A stretch of DNA of 64,000 bases from Ectothiorhodospira sp. BSL-9 (GTDB taxonomy: Bacteria > Pseudomonadota > Gammaproteobacteria > Ectothiorhodospirales > Ectothiorhodospiraceae): the NCBI RefSeq assembly GCF_001632845.1, contig NZ_CP011994.1:930001-994000 (forward strand). The letters run 5' to 3'. Positions 27,124 through 36,947 of the stretch are shown piece by piece. The translations under genes and the position numbers were made by a program. Every line of letters starts with the position of its first letter. The first letter of the stretch is position 1. The notes beneath the pieces are model-generated. The model saw only the letters and a program-made list of their open reading frames with translations. It did no database searches and was not told the origin of the DNA.

Positions 27124-28296
27124 TCAGGGCTCGCCGACCAGCCCCTCCAGGGCCTGCAACAGCCTATCCACCTGCACTTTGGAGTGGGTGGCGCTGAGCG
27201 TGACACGCAGCCGCGCCCCGCCCTGGGGAACGGTGGGGGGCCGAATGGCCGGCACCAGCAACCCCTGCTCAAGCAGGCTGTCGCTCCACTGGACAGCCTG
27301 GTCGGAGGACCCGACCAGGATGGGTTGAATGGGCGTGGCGCTTTCCATCAGCTCCAGACCCAACTGCCCTGCCCCCTCCCGAAAATGCCCCACCAGATCA
27401 CGCAAATGCCCCCGACGTTCCGGTTCTTGCTGCACGATATGCAGCGAGGCCCGGGTGGCCTCGGCCACTGCGGCGGGCATGGCGGTGGTGTAGATGTAGG
27501 TGCGTGCCGACTGGATCAGGGTTTCGATCAGGTCATCAGGGCCGGCCACGAAGGCACCGGATGTGCCCAGTGCCTTGCCCAGGGTGCCCATGAGGATGGG
27601 CACCTGGTCCTGGGTGAGCCCCAGGTGCTCCAGGGTTCCTGCCCCCTGCTCGCCCAGCACGCCGATGCCATGGGCATCGTCGGCCATCAACCAGCAGCCG
27701 TGGGTATCGGCCAGTGGGGCCAGGGCCTCCAGCGGCGCCAGGTTGCCATCCATGGAGAATACCGCGTCGGTACTGATGAGGGCCTCGCGATCATCATCCG
27801 CACCTGCTGCAGCACCCAGACGGCGGGCCAGATCCCCGGCATCGGCATGATGATAGCGGCTGAGCCGGGCACCACTGATCATGGCGGCATCAATCAGCGA
27901 GGCGTGGTTGAGGCGGTCCTCGAACAATCGATCACCCCGGCGCAGCAGGGCCTGGGCCACGCCCAGGTTGGCCATGTAGCCGGTGGAGAACAGCAGCGCC
28001 CGATCACGACCGGTGAAGACGGCCAGTTCATCCTCCAGGGCGTGATGGGCCCGGGTGTGGCCGTTCACCAGATGGGCGGCACCCGCCCCCACGCCATAGG
28101 TCTCGGCCCCTTGCCGGAAGGCCTGGATCACCTGTGGATGATTGGCCAGGCCCAGGTAATCGTTGCTGCAAAAGGCCAGCACGGGCCGACCGTCGATCAC
28201 CTGTTCCGGCTGCTGGGGCCCCTCCAGGATGCGCCGCGAACGATACCGGTGCTCGTTGTGCAGGGCCTGCAGGGGTGCCTTGAGATCCCGTGTCAC
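27124..28296 (-). CDS. bioF: 8-amino-7-oxononanoate synthase
   Basis: A 390-residue PLP enzyme joining pimeloyl-ACP and alanine in biotin synthesis. Visible motifs are [19 protein letters not shown], the cofactor region [25 protein letters not shown], and the Schiff-base lysine in [15 protein letters not shown]. Length is standard. It overlaps bioB by 4 nt, so the two are co-translated. No bioH, bioC or bioD lies in the window; these are presumably elsewhere. Confidence 0.95.
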   Translation of the reverse strand: MTRDLKAPLQALHNEHRYRSRRILEGPQQPEQVIDGRPVLAFCSNDYLGLANHPQVIQAFRQGAETYGVGAGAAHLVNGHTRAHHALEDELAVFTGRDRALLFSTGYMANLGVAQALLRRGDRLFEDRLNHASLIDAAMISGARLSRYHHADAGDLARRLGAAAGADDDREALISTDAVFSMDGNLAPLEALAPLADTHGCWLMADDAHGIGVLGEQGAGTLEHLGLTQDQVPILMGTLGKALGTSGAFVAGPDDLIETLIQSARTYIYTTAMPAAVAEATRASLHIVQQEPERRGHLRDLVGHFREGAGQLGLELMESATPIQPILVGSSDQAVQWSDSLLEQGLLVPAIRPPTVPQGGARLRVTLSATHSKVQVDRLLQALEGLVGEP

Positions 28297-29276
28297 GCGA
28301 CCTGGGTTTCGTCGCCCGCCTTGTGCTCCACTTCCAGGGTGTTCACACCCAGACGACGGAAGAGTTGCTGGTCGTGGTTTTCCGTGGCGTTGGCGGTGGT
28401 GAGCAGTTTCTCACCATAAAAGATGGAGTTGGCACCGGCAAAGAAGCACATGGCCTGCATCTCGTCGCTCATCTCGCTGCGCCCGGCCGACAGGCGCACA
28501 TGGGAGGTGGGCATGATGATGCGGGCCACGGCCACCACCCGCACGAACTCCAGCGGATCCACCGGCTGGGCGTCGGCCATGGGGGTACCCTCCACCGGCA
28601 CCAGGTTGTTGATGGGCACGGATTCCGGATGGCGCGGCAGATTGGCCAGCTGCTGCAGCAGGCTGGCCCGGTCACGACGGGACTCGCCCATGCCCAGGAT
28701 GCCGCCGGAACAAACATTGATCCCGGCCTCACGCACATGGGCCAGGGTGTCCAGGCGATCCTGATAGGTTCGGGTGGTGATCACTTCGCCGTAATACTCC
28801 GGCGAGGTATCCAGGTTGTGATTGTAGTAGTCCAGGCCGGACTCCTTGAGGCGGCGCGCCTGCATCTCGGTGAGCATGCCCAGGGTCATGCAGGTCTCCA
28901 GTCCCATCTCCCGCACGCCCCGCACCATCTCGATGACCCGTTCCAGGTTCTTGTCCGTGGGGTTGCGCCAGGCGGCCCCCATGCAAAAACGGGTGGCGCC
29001 CTCGTCCTTGGCCTTGCGGGCCTCGGCCAGCACCTCTTCCACGGGAAGCAACCGCTCCCGCTCCACGTCGGCGTCGTTATGGGCGCTCTGGGAGCAATAG
29101 CCGCAATCCTCGGAGCAGGCGCCTGTCTTGATGGAGAGCAGGCGGCTCACCTGCACCTGGTTGGGATCGAAATGGGCCCGATGGATGGTATGGGCCTCGA
29201 ACAGCAGATCATTGAAGGGACGATCCAGCAGGGTGAGGATCTCATCCACCGTCCAGTCGTGACGGGTTTCAGCCAT
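28293..29276 (-). CDS. bioB: Biotin synthase
   Basis: A 327-residue radical-SAM enzyme inserting sulfur into dethiobiotin. The 4Fe-4S cluster motif is [14 protein letters not shown], and [38 protein letters not shown] and the 2Fe-2S-site LSAGRSEM are all present. ATG 29276 is chosen because AAGGAG lies 7 nt upstream; the frame extends further but into the upstream gene. It overlaps that membrane-protein gene by 8 nt and bioF by 4 nt, forming one tight operon. Confidence 0.96.
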   Translation of the reverse strand: MAETRHDWTVDEILTLLDRPFNDLLFEAHTIHRAHFDPNQVQVSRLLSIKTGACSEDCGYCSQSAHNDADVERERLLPVEEVLAEARKAKDEGATRFCMGAAWRNPTDKNLERVIEMVRGVREMGLETCMTLGMLTEMQARRLKESGLDYYNHNLDTSPEYYGEVITTRTYQDRLDTLAHVREAGINVCSGGILGMGESRRDRASLLQQLANLPRHPESVPINNLVPVEGTPMADAQPVDPLEFVRVVAVARIIMPTSHVRLSAGRSEMSDEMQAMCFFAGANSIFYGEKLLTTANATENHDQQLFRRLGVNTLEVEHKAGDETQVA

Positions 29277-29727
29277 GGTCAGGCTCCTTGGGAATCTCGA
29301 CGTCTTGCCAATGCTCCCGGTTGATCCGGATGATGTCGCGGATCGACCAGGGAATGATGATGAGTGCGGCCACCAGCCAGTAGATCCGGAAATAGAAGAT
29401 CTCGGGCGGGAAGAAGGTGCCGATGACAATCAGCGCCCCCATGAAGGCGTAGTAGCGATAAGCCGCCTGCTGGGTGTAATACCCCACCCGCTCGTCCGGG
29501 TGGTGCCGGTTCAGGGCGTACACCAGCATGGAGCCACCGAACCACAATACCAGGGGCACAATCCCCATGATGGCCGCGATGATGGTGGCCACACCCACTT
29601 CGCCGGTCACCAGAAACAGGGGCACGCCGGCCACGGTGACAGCGATAATGGTGCCATAGTTGAACAGCTTGGCCGATCCGGCACAGGCACGCGCTGATAC
29701 ATGGCGGGCGGCGGCGGGCTGGGACAT
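29269..29727 (-). CDS. Small integral membrane protein upstream of bioB, function unknown
   Basis: A 152-residue protein with about four predicted transmembrane segments: [53 protein letters not shown] and [14 protein letters not shown]. It ends in a charged cytoplasmic tail. I do not recognise a named family. ATG 29727 begins [10 protein letters not shown]; longer starts lack support. The 3' end overlaps the bioB start by 8 nt, so it is part of the biotin operon transcript. A role in precursor or biotin handling would be guesswork. It is divergent from comF, with ~110 bp between starts. Confidence 0.72.
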   Translation of the reverse strand: MSQPAAARHVSARACAGSAKLFNYGTIIAVTVAGVPLFLVTGEVGVATIIAAIMGIVPLVLWFGGSMLVYALNRHHPDERVGYYTQQAAYRYYAFMGALIVIGTFFPPEIFYFRIYWLVAALIIIPWSIRDIIRINREHWQDVEIPKEPDHG

Positions 29728-29836
29728 ACTTGTACACCTAAGGGAAACGGCCGGCCCATCCGGCCACCGGGATGTTCCGGTCGCGACGACGGGCAAACCG
29801 TGAATATACCTCAACCCATAGCGAGGTGACAGGGAC

Positions 29837-30643
29837 GTGAATCCACTGATGGAACGTGTGCGGCACCTGGGCGCCGCCTGGATGGAGCGCGCCTACCCGC
29901 CTGTGTGTCTGCTCTGCGGGGCCCCTGGGCACGACGGGCTGGATCTGTGCCGACCCTGTGCCGCGGAACTGCCCCGCCCGAGCGGCCCTTGCCCCCGTTG
30001 CGGACTACCCGTGCCCGGTGATCCGGGCAGCCTGTGTGGCCATTGCCTGAGCCATCCACCGGCCTTTGATTGCACCTGGGCGGCCCTCACCTATCTCTGG
30101 CCGGTGGATGAGCTGGTGGGGCGCTTCAAGTTTCACGCGCGCCTCAACCACGGTCGGCTGCTGGGCGAGTTCATGGCCCGGGAACTGGGGCCCCGGGTAA
30201 CGCGTCCGAACCGTGTGATTCCGGTGCCACTGCATCCGGATAGGCTGCAGGAGCGGGGATTCAACCAGGCGTTGGAGCTGGCGCGCCCACTCAGTCGCGC
30301 CCTGGACTGCCCGCTGGACACCCAGGCGGTGCGCCGGGTACGCGCCACACCGCCCCAGCAGAAGCTCGCCGCAAAGGATCGCCAACGCAATCTGCGCGGC
30401 GCCTTCCAGGTGGCTGAAGGGTTTGCGCCGACGCATGTGGCGCTGGTGGATGACGTCATGACCACCGGCTCCACCCTGGATGAACTGGCCGGGCTGCTGA
30501 AGGCCAGCGGTGTACGGCGGGTGGATGTCTGGGTGCTGGCGCGGGTGCCGGAGCCCGCTAGAGCGCACCCCGAACCAGATAATCCAAAGCAATCCCGGCA
30601 AACACCACCGCCCCAAACCAGTTGTTGTTCAAAAAGGCCTTGA
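29837..30643 (+). CDS. comF: ComF family phosphoribosyltransferase-like protein
   Basis: A 268-residue protein. The N-terminal zinc-binding double cluster is CLLCGAP ... LCRPCAAEL ... CPRCGLPV ... CGHC. The C-terminal PRTase domain has [19 protein letters not shown] and the PRPP loop [16 protein letters not shown]. It is needed for natural transformation in several bacteria. The last ~28 residues ([13 protein letters not shown] onward) are unlike the family and lie inside the convergent ubiA gene: the stop is 86 bp beyond the ubiA stop. It is divergent from the biotin operon, the usual gammaproteobacterial arrangement. Confidence 0.92.
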   Translation: MNPLMERVRHLGAAWMERAYPPVCLLCGAPGHDGLDLCRPCAAELPRPSGPCPRCGLPVPGDPGSLCGHCLSHPPAFDCTWAALTYLWPVDELVGRFKFHARLNHGRLLGEFMARELGPRVTRPNRVIPVPLHPDRLQERGFNQALELARPLSRALDCPLDTQAVRRVRATPPQQKLAAKDRQRNLRGAFQVAEGFAPTHVALVDDVMTTGSTLDELAGLLKASGVRRVDVWVLARVPEPARAHPEPDNPKQSRQTPPPQTSCCSKRP

Positions 30644-31460
30644 AACAACCCTTGGGGTCCCGGTCATGGATCAGATACTGCTGATAGATGACCAGGCCGG
30701 CCGCAACCACCAGGCTCAGGGTGAAGATCATGCCAAGCTCCGCCTGCATGCCCACCAGCACCAGGGCAATCAGCACCAGCAACTGGAGCAGGCCAATGAT
30801 GCTCCGGTCCGACTCCCCGAACAGGATGGCACTGGATTTCACGCCGATCTTGAGATCATCGGGCCGATCCACCATGGCGTACATGGTGTCGTAGGCCGTG
30901 GCCCACAGAATGGTGGCCAGAAACAGCAGCCAGGCCAGCGGGGGAGGGAAAGCGCCGGTCTGGGCGGCGAAGGCCATGGGCACCGCCCAGCCGAAGGCCG
31001 CGCCCAGATGCACCTGGGGCAGATGATGGAATCGCTTCATGAAGGGATAGGTGCCCGCCAGCAGCACCGCCACCACCGAGAGGGCAATGGTCAGCGGGTT
31101 CATGAGCAACACCAGACCAAAGGCAATGATGGACAGCACCACCGCCACGCCCACGGCCTCGGCAGGACTGATCAGACCCATGGCCAGTGGGCGATCCCGG
31201 GTTCGGGTGACATGACCGTCGATATGCCGGTCGGCAAAGTCGTTCATGGCACAGCCGGCCGCCCGCATCAGCGCCACGCCCGCCACGAACACGAACAGCA
31301 CCAGGGGATCGGGAACCCCCTCGGCAGCAATCCACAGGGCCCAGAGCGTGGGCCACAGCAGCAGCAGCGTGCCCACGGGCCGATGCATCCGCGTGAGCAG
31401 CGCATAATTGATCAGCCGGCCCTTCAGGCCCCCATTGGATGATGCGGTCTCGGTGTTCAC
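30558..31460 (-). CDS. ubiA: 4-hydroxybenzoate octaprenyltransferase
   Basis: A 300-residue polytopic prenyltransferase of ubiquinone synthesis. The first Asp-rich motif is [20 protein letters not shown]. The second is in the segment [21 protein letters not shown]. The protein opens with the UbiA phrase [21 protein letters not shown]. About nine membrane helices are visible. The 3' end overlaps convergent comF by 86 bp, a genuine antisense overlap. This is the last backbone gene before the accessory region. Confidence 0.95.
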   Translation of the reverse strand: MNTETASSNGGLKGRLINYALLTRMHRPVGTLLLLWPTLWALWIAAEGVPDPLVLFVFVAGVALMRAAGCAMNDFADRHIDGHVTRTRDRPLAMGLISPAEAVGVAVVLSIIAFGLVLLMNPLTIALSVVAVLLAGTYPFMKRFHHLPQVHLGAAFGWAVPMAFAAQTGAFPPPLAWLLFLATILWATAYDTMYAMVDRPDDLKIGVKSSAILFGESDRSIIGLLQLLVLIALVLVGMQAELGMIFTLSLVVAAGLVIYQQYLIHDRDPKGCFKAFLNNNWFGAVVFAGIALDYLVRGAL

Positions 31461-31879
31461 GGGTGTCGACGCATATTGGGTCAGTGGCGGTCGGTGCCCA
31501 AGTGTAGCAAAGCCCGGCCGCTGGGTCAGATCGGGGCCATGACGGCCGCTTACGGCCCGAAACAGCCATTAGGACGAACTGGCCCAGTGACTATTGTGGA
31601 ACGAACAGCGGACTTTCCATAAGGCCCTCCATCTCACCGAACGCCCGATCCTGAAGTGTCCTTACAGCGTCAATGATGCTCTGGAGGCGGACAAAGACGC
31701 GGGAGCCGCCGCGAGGATAGGCGGATCGCCACTTTAAGAGTCACTGAAACCCGCTTTTGGTAAGAGCGGGAGTGGACCTTCCGTCGCGCCATGCGTGTAG
31801 TTGAGCACACCATTGACCACAGGGGTCAGGCCTTGGTTTTCCCCGACTGGGGGACGAGGACTGGTACCCCCCCCCTCCG
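31461..31879. other. Intergenic region before the accessory island
   Basis: About 420 bp. The left part (to ~31600) should hold the ubiA promoter on the minus strand. The rest has only short frames with no recognisable family. A run of C residues occurs near 31866. It marks the change from the GC-rich backbone to mixed-composition DNA. Confidence 0.5.
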
Positions 31880-32119
31880 GCAAGTTCGTGTATAACATCC
31901 TGCGCCGCATAGGACTGCAGATGTTGATCGCGATGACTTGTCCGTGCGCCATCCCGCTAACCGCCGTCGCACCCGGATGGTGCTCAAGCAGTTGATCAGC
32001 CTTTCGGCAAAATGGCTCACTACACCCGCCAGGTCTGGCTGCGCTTTGGCACCCACTATCCCGGCTTTTCTAGCTTCAAAAGAGCGCTCACTCAGCTAGA
32101 GGCTTCCGCTTCCGGATAG
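31880..32119 (+). pseudogene. Decayed C-terminal end of an IS1380-like DDE transposase
   Basis: Pieces in different frames join into one plausible C-terminus: KFVYNILRRIGLQML, then DDLSVRHPANRRRTRMVLKQ, then MAHYTRQVWLRFGTHYPGF ending with TAG at 32119. The basic RRR-T segment and the late 'RFxxHxPxFxxF' pattern resemble IS1380-family transposase ends. At least two frameshifts are needed and no N-terminal part is present, so it is a relic. The family assignment is from memory of motifs only. Confidence 0.45.
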
Positions 32120-32540
32120 CGGGACACGCCCCCCCTCATATCCTGAGCCCTCGCCCACGGCCTAGAGCACAAGCGGTGTGGATACCCGTGGCTCTGGCCG
32201 CGGAAATCCTCCCAACTTCTTGCTTGGAAGGGCCGACATTTCATGGTTGAACACCATCAGGTACACTTAGCGCTGGTTGGTCGCTACTCACAGCATCCCT
32301 CGCGGGATTACTCGCCCCCTAGGGCGGTTTTCCGGTAGGGCAGACGAGGTTGGCCAAGGATTCCGGCAAACCACACAACAATCATGTAATGTGCTATGCG
32401 AACCGCTTTAGGGAACCTCTATTAATTCGATTTGCCGGAATTTCCACCCAACAAAATCAATGGGTTACTGACGGCAGCAAGCAATTAATAGAAGTCCCCT
32501 TTAATCTCTGGATCTTCTCGCTTCACGTCCCAAACAATAA
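32120..32540. other. Upstream region of the SIR2-STAND gene
   Basis: About 420 bp of non-coding sequence, more A/T-rich toward 32380-32540, presumably holding the promoter of the large gene at 32541. The last 20 bases (CACGTCCCAAACAATAA) give no strong ribosome site. No RNA gene was recognised. Confidence 0.45.
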
Positions 32541-35500
32541 ATGGCCAAATCAATGGACCTCGACCCTAGCCTCCTCGACGCCGTCAAAAAAGGAAAGGCA
32601 ATACCCATATTCGGTGCTGGCATCCTGCACGGTGCTCACTTTCCTACTGGTAAAAGCCCGTTGTTGGGAGAGGATCTCAAGATCCTCTTATCTGACCATT
32701 TCCTATCCGGTGACCACAAAAATACTTCGCTGGCTTTCGTCGCTGAACTGGCCGTAAGCCAATCCGATTTATTTACTCTACAGCGCTTTGTCGCGGATCA
32801 ATTTTCCGATATAAAACCAGCGACTTTTCATTGCGACCTAACCCGCTTCAATTGGCGAGCGCTTTTCACCACCAACTATGATCTCCTGATTGAGGAAAGC
32901 TACAAGGCAAGCGGTAATCCTCTACAGCGTTGCCAGCCGATTCTATCCAACTTCGATCCGCTTGATGAGATACGAAGAACAGACGATCGGGTCCCCCTTT
33001 ACAAACTACATGGCTGCGTAACGCGCATACGGGACGTATCACTTCCGCTGATTCTAAATATTGAGCAATATAACGACTACCTCACCAATCGAGATCGGCT
33101 TTTCACAGAGCTTTTTGAACTGGCACACGAAAACACATTGATCTTTGTCGGACACAGTCTACAAGACGCTGACATTCGCGAAATAATCAAGCGCGTTGAT
33201 CGCACGATCGGCCAAGGCCGGCCACAATATTACCTTATCAAACCGGGAGTCAAGATCTCGGAGGTCAATCTTTGGGCACAGAAACGAATAAGGGCACTCA
33301 ACGGCACTCTCGAAGACTTCGTTACGGCCCTACTCGACCAAGTACCCGAACCCCATAGAGCGCTGTCGTTCTCCACCACTCCGGATACCCACCCAATCCA
33401 ATCCAAGTTCTGCACACACAATACTCTCAGCGAAGATATCCTCTCTTTCCTTACCAATGACGTTCAATTTATTGAACAGACACTTCTAACAGGTACCGGA
33501 ACACCTCAAGAGTTCTACCGGGGCCATGGCCAAGGATGGTATCCAATATCTGAGAACCTTGATGCCCCACGCACAATCTGTCGAAAGCTTCTTGCCGATG
33601 CAATAGTTATTGCCGAAGCCAATCGAACCGATAGCGCCGATCTATTCGTCATCAAGGGTGAAGCGGGTTCCGGGAAGAGCGTTCTTTTGCGCCGACTCGC
33701 TTGGGATGCCGGAATCCACAAAAGCCGCATATGCTTTTACGTTTCCGGTCTTTCCTCAATAGACCCGGAGCGATTAGAAGAATTACACGCCAACATTCAG
33801 GAACGCTTATTTATTTTCGTCGACAACGCCGCTCAGTGCATTTGCACGATCAATCGACTAATCAAATTTGCACGCATACGGTCTCTTCCTATTACCATTA
33901 TCACTGCCGAACGGTATACAGAGTGGAACGACCGATGCTCCACACTCGATGAACTTGTTACAGCTCAGTACAAACTACCGTATCTTGGTCCTGATGAAAT
34001 TGACGCTCTTGTGACTCGTCTTGAGAAATATGATTGCCTCGGAGAGGCACTTTTGCCGTTAACGCATAAAGAAAGGGTGCAACGCTTCCAAGACGCTTTT
34101 GGCCGCCAACTTCTTGTTGCCCTGCATGAAGTTACGATGGGTCGCCCATTCGAGGATATTATCTATGACGAATACCGTTCGATTCGATCCGACCGTGCCC
34201 GATCCCTCTATCGGACCGTTTGCATTCTAAATCGACATCGCGTACCGGTTCGCGCAGGGTTGATTCACCGAGTTTTCGATATCGATTGGAATGATTTCCA
34301 GAGCCAGTTTTTAAAACCGCTAGAGAAAGTTGTTATCGCAAGTGGGCACGGGGAGCGCGACTTGCACTACGCCGCACGTCATCCGGAGATTGCGGATATT
34401 GTTTTTCAGCGCGCATACGACTCTGTCCAAGACAGATACCATGAATATGTCCGCGTGCTCAGCTTGCTAAATATTTCATACCAATCAGATCGTACTAGTT
34501 TTAGGAGTATGATTCGAGCAAAAACGATTCTAGATCTATTCCCTGACTCCACCGATGTACAAAGAATATATGACACCGTTTTGGAGTGCGTCGGCCGTGA
34601 TCCCTACGTGCTACAACAGATCGCCAACTTTGAACGGTTACGTGACAACGGTAACCTTCGAAAAGCTATTGATTTTTTAAATGAAGCAAGCAACACTGCT
34701 CCTAAGGATGGTTCAATACTCCACAGCCTCGCTACGACTTGGCGGGACCGCGCCAAAACAGAGGCGGATCCAGGCATTAGGGACCAATATCGAGCGGAGG
34801 CGAGAGCCACTCTCGAACGCCTTCTCCGCATGGATGGCCACAGCGCTTACACTGATTCCGGAATCATTGATCTCGCGATCGACGATGTCCGTGACGCTAT
34901 CGCTGATTCGGGAACAGCAGATCGCACCCTGGACCACTTGGTGCGGAACGCAGAGAAGGCCATTTCGGAAAGCAGACGGAGGTTTCCGTCTGAGGGTCAC
35001 CTTCCTGCGCTCGAAGCGACATTCGCTGAGCTTCTAGCGGACACACCCCGTGCCGTACGTGCGCTCGAGACTGCATGCGGGCAGGACCCAAGTGACCCGT
35101 TCTTGGCTATTCGCCTTTCCACTATATACCGACGACAGGGTCGGCAGCCCGAAGCTAAGTCAGTACTGGAACGAGCGCTAGACTCACGCCGGTCAGACCA
35201 TCGCCTGAACTTTTTTTATGCAGATCTACTCCGCGGCACAGACGAGGCCTCACCTAAATTATTGTCATACTATTTTCGGCGGTCATTCACACCAGGGGAT
35301 TCAAGTTATGAAGCGCAGTTCTGGTACTCACGTTTCGCCATTGAGAGCGATGACGCGACGGAGCGCAAAGCGGCTGGTATGACTTTCAGTGCGCTCCGGC
35401 GAGCAAAGGTTCCCCAAGCGGTAAAATCAAAGATTCGTGATTACCATGGCGGAGAGAATCCAATTAGACACCGGGGCCGCCTCACTGAAAAGAGGGGTGC

Positions 35501-35663
35501 CTATGGGTTTGTCAATGTACGAGATTTTGACATCACGGCATTTATTCATGAAGAAGCGTTTGATGACGGCCTGTGGGAGCTAGTCAGCCTTGGGGAGGAT
35601 CTTAAGTTCAACATTGGGTTTGCGTATACGGGCCTTGTGTGCACTAAAGTGGAGCTTGCTTAA
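32541..35663 (+). CDS. SIR2-like / STAND NTPase / helical-repeat protein with C-terminal cold-shock-like domain (candidate antiphage sensor)
   Basis: A 1040-residue protein. Residues ~15-235 form a SIR2-like NADase domain: IPIFGAGILHG, FTTNYDLLIEESY, KLHGCV with the catalytic-position His, and LIFVGHSLQDADIREI. Residues ~365-640 form a STAND-type NTPase: P-loop IKGEAGSGKSVLLRRL (~370), a Walker-B-like FIFVDNAAQ (~425) and sensor ITIITAERY. Residues ~690-930 are helical repeats of TPR type. Residues ~975-1040 resemble a cold-shock OB fold, with GAYGFVNV (RNP1-like) and ITAFIHEEA (RNP2-like). SIR2-STAND proteins (Avs5-like) degrade NAD on sensing phage; here a nucleic-acid-binding end may be the sensor. 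GC is clearly lower than in the neighbours, indicating transfer. It is a single gene with no visible partner. Confidence 0.85.
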   Translation: MAKSMDLDPSLLDAVKKGKAIPIFGAGILHGAHFPTGKSPLLGEDLKILLSDHFLSGDHKNTSLAFVAELAVSQSDLFTLQRFVADQFSDIKPATFHCDLTRFNWRALFTTNYDLLIEESYKASGNPLQRCQPILSNFDPLDEIRRTDDRVPLYKLHGCVTRIRDVSLPLILNIEQYNDYLTNRDRLFTELFELAHENTLIFVGHSLQDADIREIIKRVDRTIGQGRPQYYLIKPGVKISEVNLWAQKRIRALNGTLEDFVTALLDQVPEPHRALSFSTTPDTHPIQSKFCTHNTLSEDILSFLTNDVQFIEQTLLTGTGTPQEFYRGHGQGWYPISENLDAPRTICRKLLADAIVIAEANRTDSADLFVIKGEAGSGKSVLLRRLAWDAGIHKSRICFYVSGLSSIDPERLEELHANIQERLFIFVDNAAQCICTINRLIKFARIRSLPITIITAERYTEWNDRCSTLDELVTAQYKLPYLGPDEIDALVTRLEKYDCLGEALLPLTHKERVQRFQDAFGRQLLVALHEVTMGRPFEDIIYDEYRSIRSDRARSLYRTVCILNRHRVPVRAGLIHRVFDIDWNDFQSQFLKPLEKVVIASGHGERDLHYAARHPEIADIVFQRAYDSVQDRYHEYVRVLSLLNISYQSDRTSFRSMIRAKTILDLFPDSTDVQRIYDTVLECVGRDPYVLQQIANFERLRDNGNLRKAIDFLNEASNTAPKDGSILHSLATTWRDRAKTEADPGIRDQYRAEARATLERLLRMDGHSAYTDSGIIDLAIDDVRDAIADSGTADRTLDHLVRNAEKAISESRRRFPSEGHLPALEATFAELLADTPRAVRALETACGQDPSDPFLAIRLSTIYRRQGRQPEAKSVLERALDSRRSDHRLNFFYADLLRGTDEASPKLLSYYFRRSFTPGDSSYEAQFWYSRFAIESDDATERKAAGMTFSALRRAKVPQAVKSKIRDYHGGENPIRHRGRLTEKRGAYGFVNVRDFDITAFIHEEAFDDGLWELVSLGEDLKFNIGFAYTGLVCTKVELA

Positions 35664-35673
35664 CCAAGGTCGT

Positions 35674-36296
35674 GTTATTAACGCGGCAATCAAATAAATC
35701 ACTTGATTTCGTGTTTACTTTTGGCAAAATCAGCAACTTACCGGGAGCGCGACGGATATGAATGGTCGCCGGGTTAATAAGCGAAACTGGGAATCGATTT
35801 GCCGGCGACCGGGATTGAATCGATTCTTGAATTTCAAACCGCTGATACGACACGGTCACGTGGTATGGGCGCCGAGGGCCCAGCCCCACTCAGCGTATGC
35901 ACGTTCCCACGGCCGCCTTCAGGGCGAGCCTTTTCCCCGCGTGCAGGATTAGGGCTCGTTTTGCAGTTTTCCGGGAACGACCGCTACCCATCATTATGCG
36001 GTACTTCGACGTTATTGTCCCGGTGCCCGCTTCGGGTCGGCTAGAGTCAGCCATTGGCAGTGCTCGGCCCGGAGCGGGCACTCGAGCCCAGACCGCCTGC
36101 GGCAGCAATGGCGCGCCTACTGGGCACTGAGGAGCATATGTTGTCAAAAAACGGTTCAAATCGCGGCTCGCTCGCTTCGCTCTCACGATCTATTAACCCG
36201 GCGACCATTCATATCCGTCGCGCTCCCGGTAAGTTGCTGATTTTGCGAAAAGTAAACACGAAATCAAGTGATTTGTTTGATTGCCGCGTTAATAAC
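35674..36296. repeat. 623-bp element bounded by 106-bp near-perfect inverted repeats
   Basis: The left arm 35674-35779 and right arm 36191-36296 are reverse complements over 106 positions with two mismatches; outer ends are GTTATTAAC/GTTAATAAC. The 411-bp centre has no convincing gene and contains a GAATCGATT direct repeat and a short copy of the dispersed GGGTCGG repeat near 36030. It starts 11 bp after the SIR2-STAND stop. It could be a MITE-like non-autonomous element or an inverted duplication. No target duplication is obvious. Confidence 0.8.
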
Positions 36297-36347
36297 CATG
36301 TTCGTCGAACGCCGCCCGGAGCCTGCGTTTTTTCGTTGCCTGCCGAA

Positions 36348-36896
36348 CTACAGGTCTAATACCCAGCGGGGAAGGTTTACAACCAACCTGAGGTACGCTC
36401 CAGCAATCATGTTTCTCTCCGCATCACTGCCACTGTCGAACGAGACCCCTAGCGCCTTGCCTGACAATAAAAAAGGCGTGGCCGACCAAAACCTGTCCGA
36501 AGGTGTGCCCGGGAATACCTCCTCGTTTACGGCAGGGCCTGTTTTGCACAGCTCCACAATGCTGCGCAACTCGCTGATGCTGGGCACGCGAAATGCCGAC
36601 CCCTCCTGCTCCGCGAATTCCAATGCTGCCCCCCAACTGCCCATGGAGGCGCTGCCGGCACAATCAGTGCCTGTCCAAGACATGCCCACCGGACATCTTA
36701 GCCAGAAAAGCTCGGTGGGCTCATGGTACACCATCATACCCCCCAAAACGGGTCTGAAATCGCTGGAAGGCGTGGTTTCCAGAAGGTCCGATACGCACTC
36801 GTTGGCGGCCGAAGGGATATCTGCAGCAACGCCGGTAGAGAACAAAACAAGACAGATTGTCAGGAGCCATCGCACGCGAGTTAGTCCAGGTTTCAT
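36348..36896 (-). CDS. Exported DUF1566 (Lcl-like) protein
   Basis: A 182-residue protein. The signal peptide is VRWLLTICLVLFSTGVAA. The mature part has the DUF1566 layout: FWLRCPVGMSWTGTDCAG, FRVPSISELRSIVELC, VFPGTPSDRFWSATPF. It closely resembles the C-terminal ~150 residues of the large upstream protein, so it may be a detached duplicate. ATG 36896 is chosen. A 27-bp tandem duplication (36881-36934) adds a second in-frame ATG at 36923 with the same MKPGL start. It is the last gene of a three-gene exported-protein cluster on this strand. Confidence 0.75.
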   Translation of the reverse strand: MKPGLTRVRWLLTICLVLFSTGVAADIPSAANECVSDLLETTPSSDFRPVLGGMMVYHEPTELFWLRCPVGMSWTGTDCAGSASMGSWGAALEFAEQEGSAFRVPSISELRSIVELCKTGPAVNEEVFPGTPSDRFWSATPFLLSGKALGVSFDSGSDAERNMIAGAYLRLVVNLPRWVLDL

Positions 36897-36934
36897 AATC
36901 ACGGCCCTTAGTCCAGGTTTCATAATCACGGTCC
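36881..36934. repeat. 27-bp tandem duplication covering a start codon
   Basis: Two adjacent 27-bp units (36881-36907 and 36908-36934) differ at one base. The unit is 9 codons long, so the duplication keeps frame and gives the DUF1566 protein two alternative MKPGL starts. Confidence 0.9.
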
Positions 36935-36947
36935 TTGGTCGAAAAGC

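Noticed and set aside
32240-32345. A tRNA-like or attachment-site sequence before the SIR2 gene
   Set aside because: No cloverleaf could be drawn and no T-loop consensus is present.
36881-36934. Start of a CRISPR or longer tandem array
   Set aside because: Only two adjacent units without spacers; a simple tandem duplication explains it.
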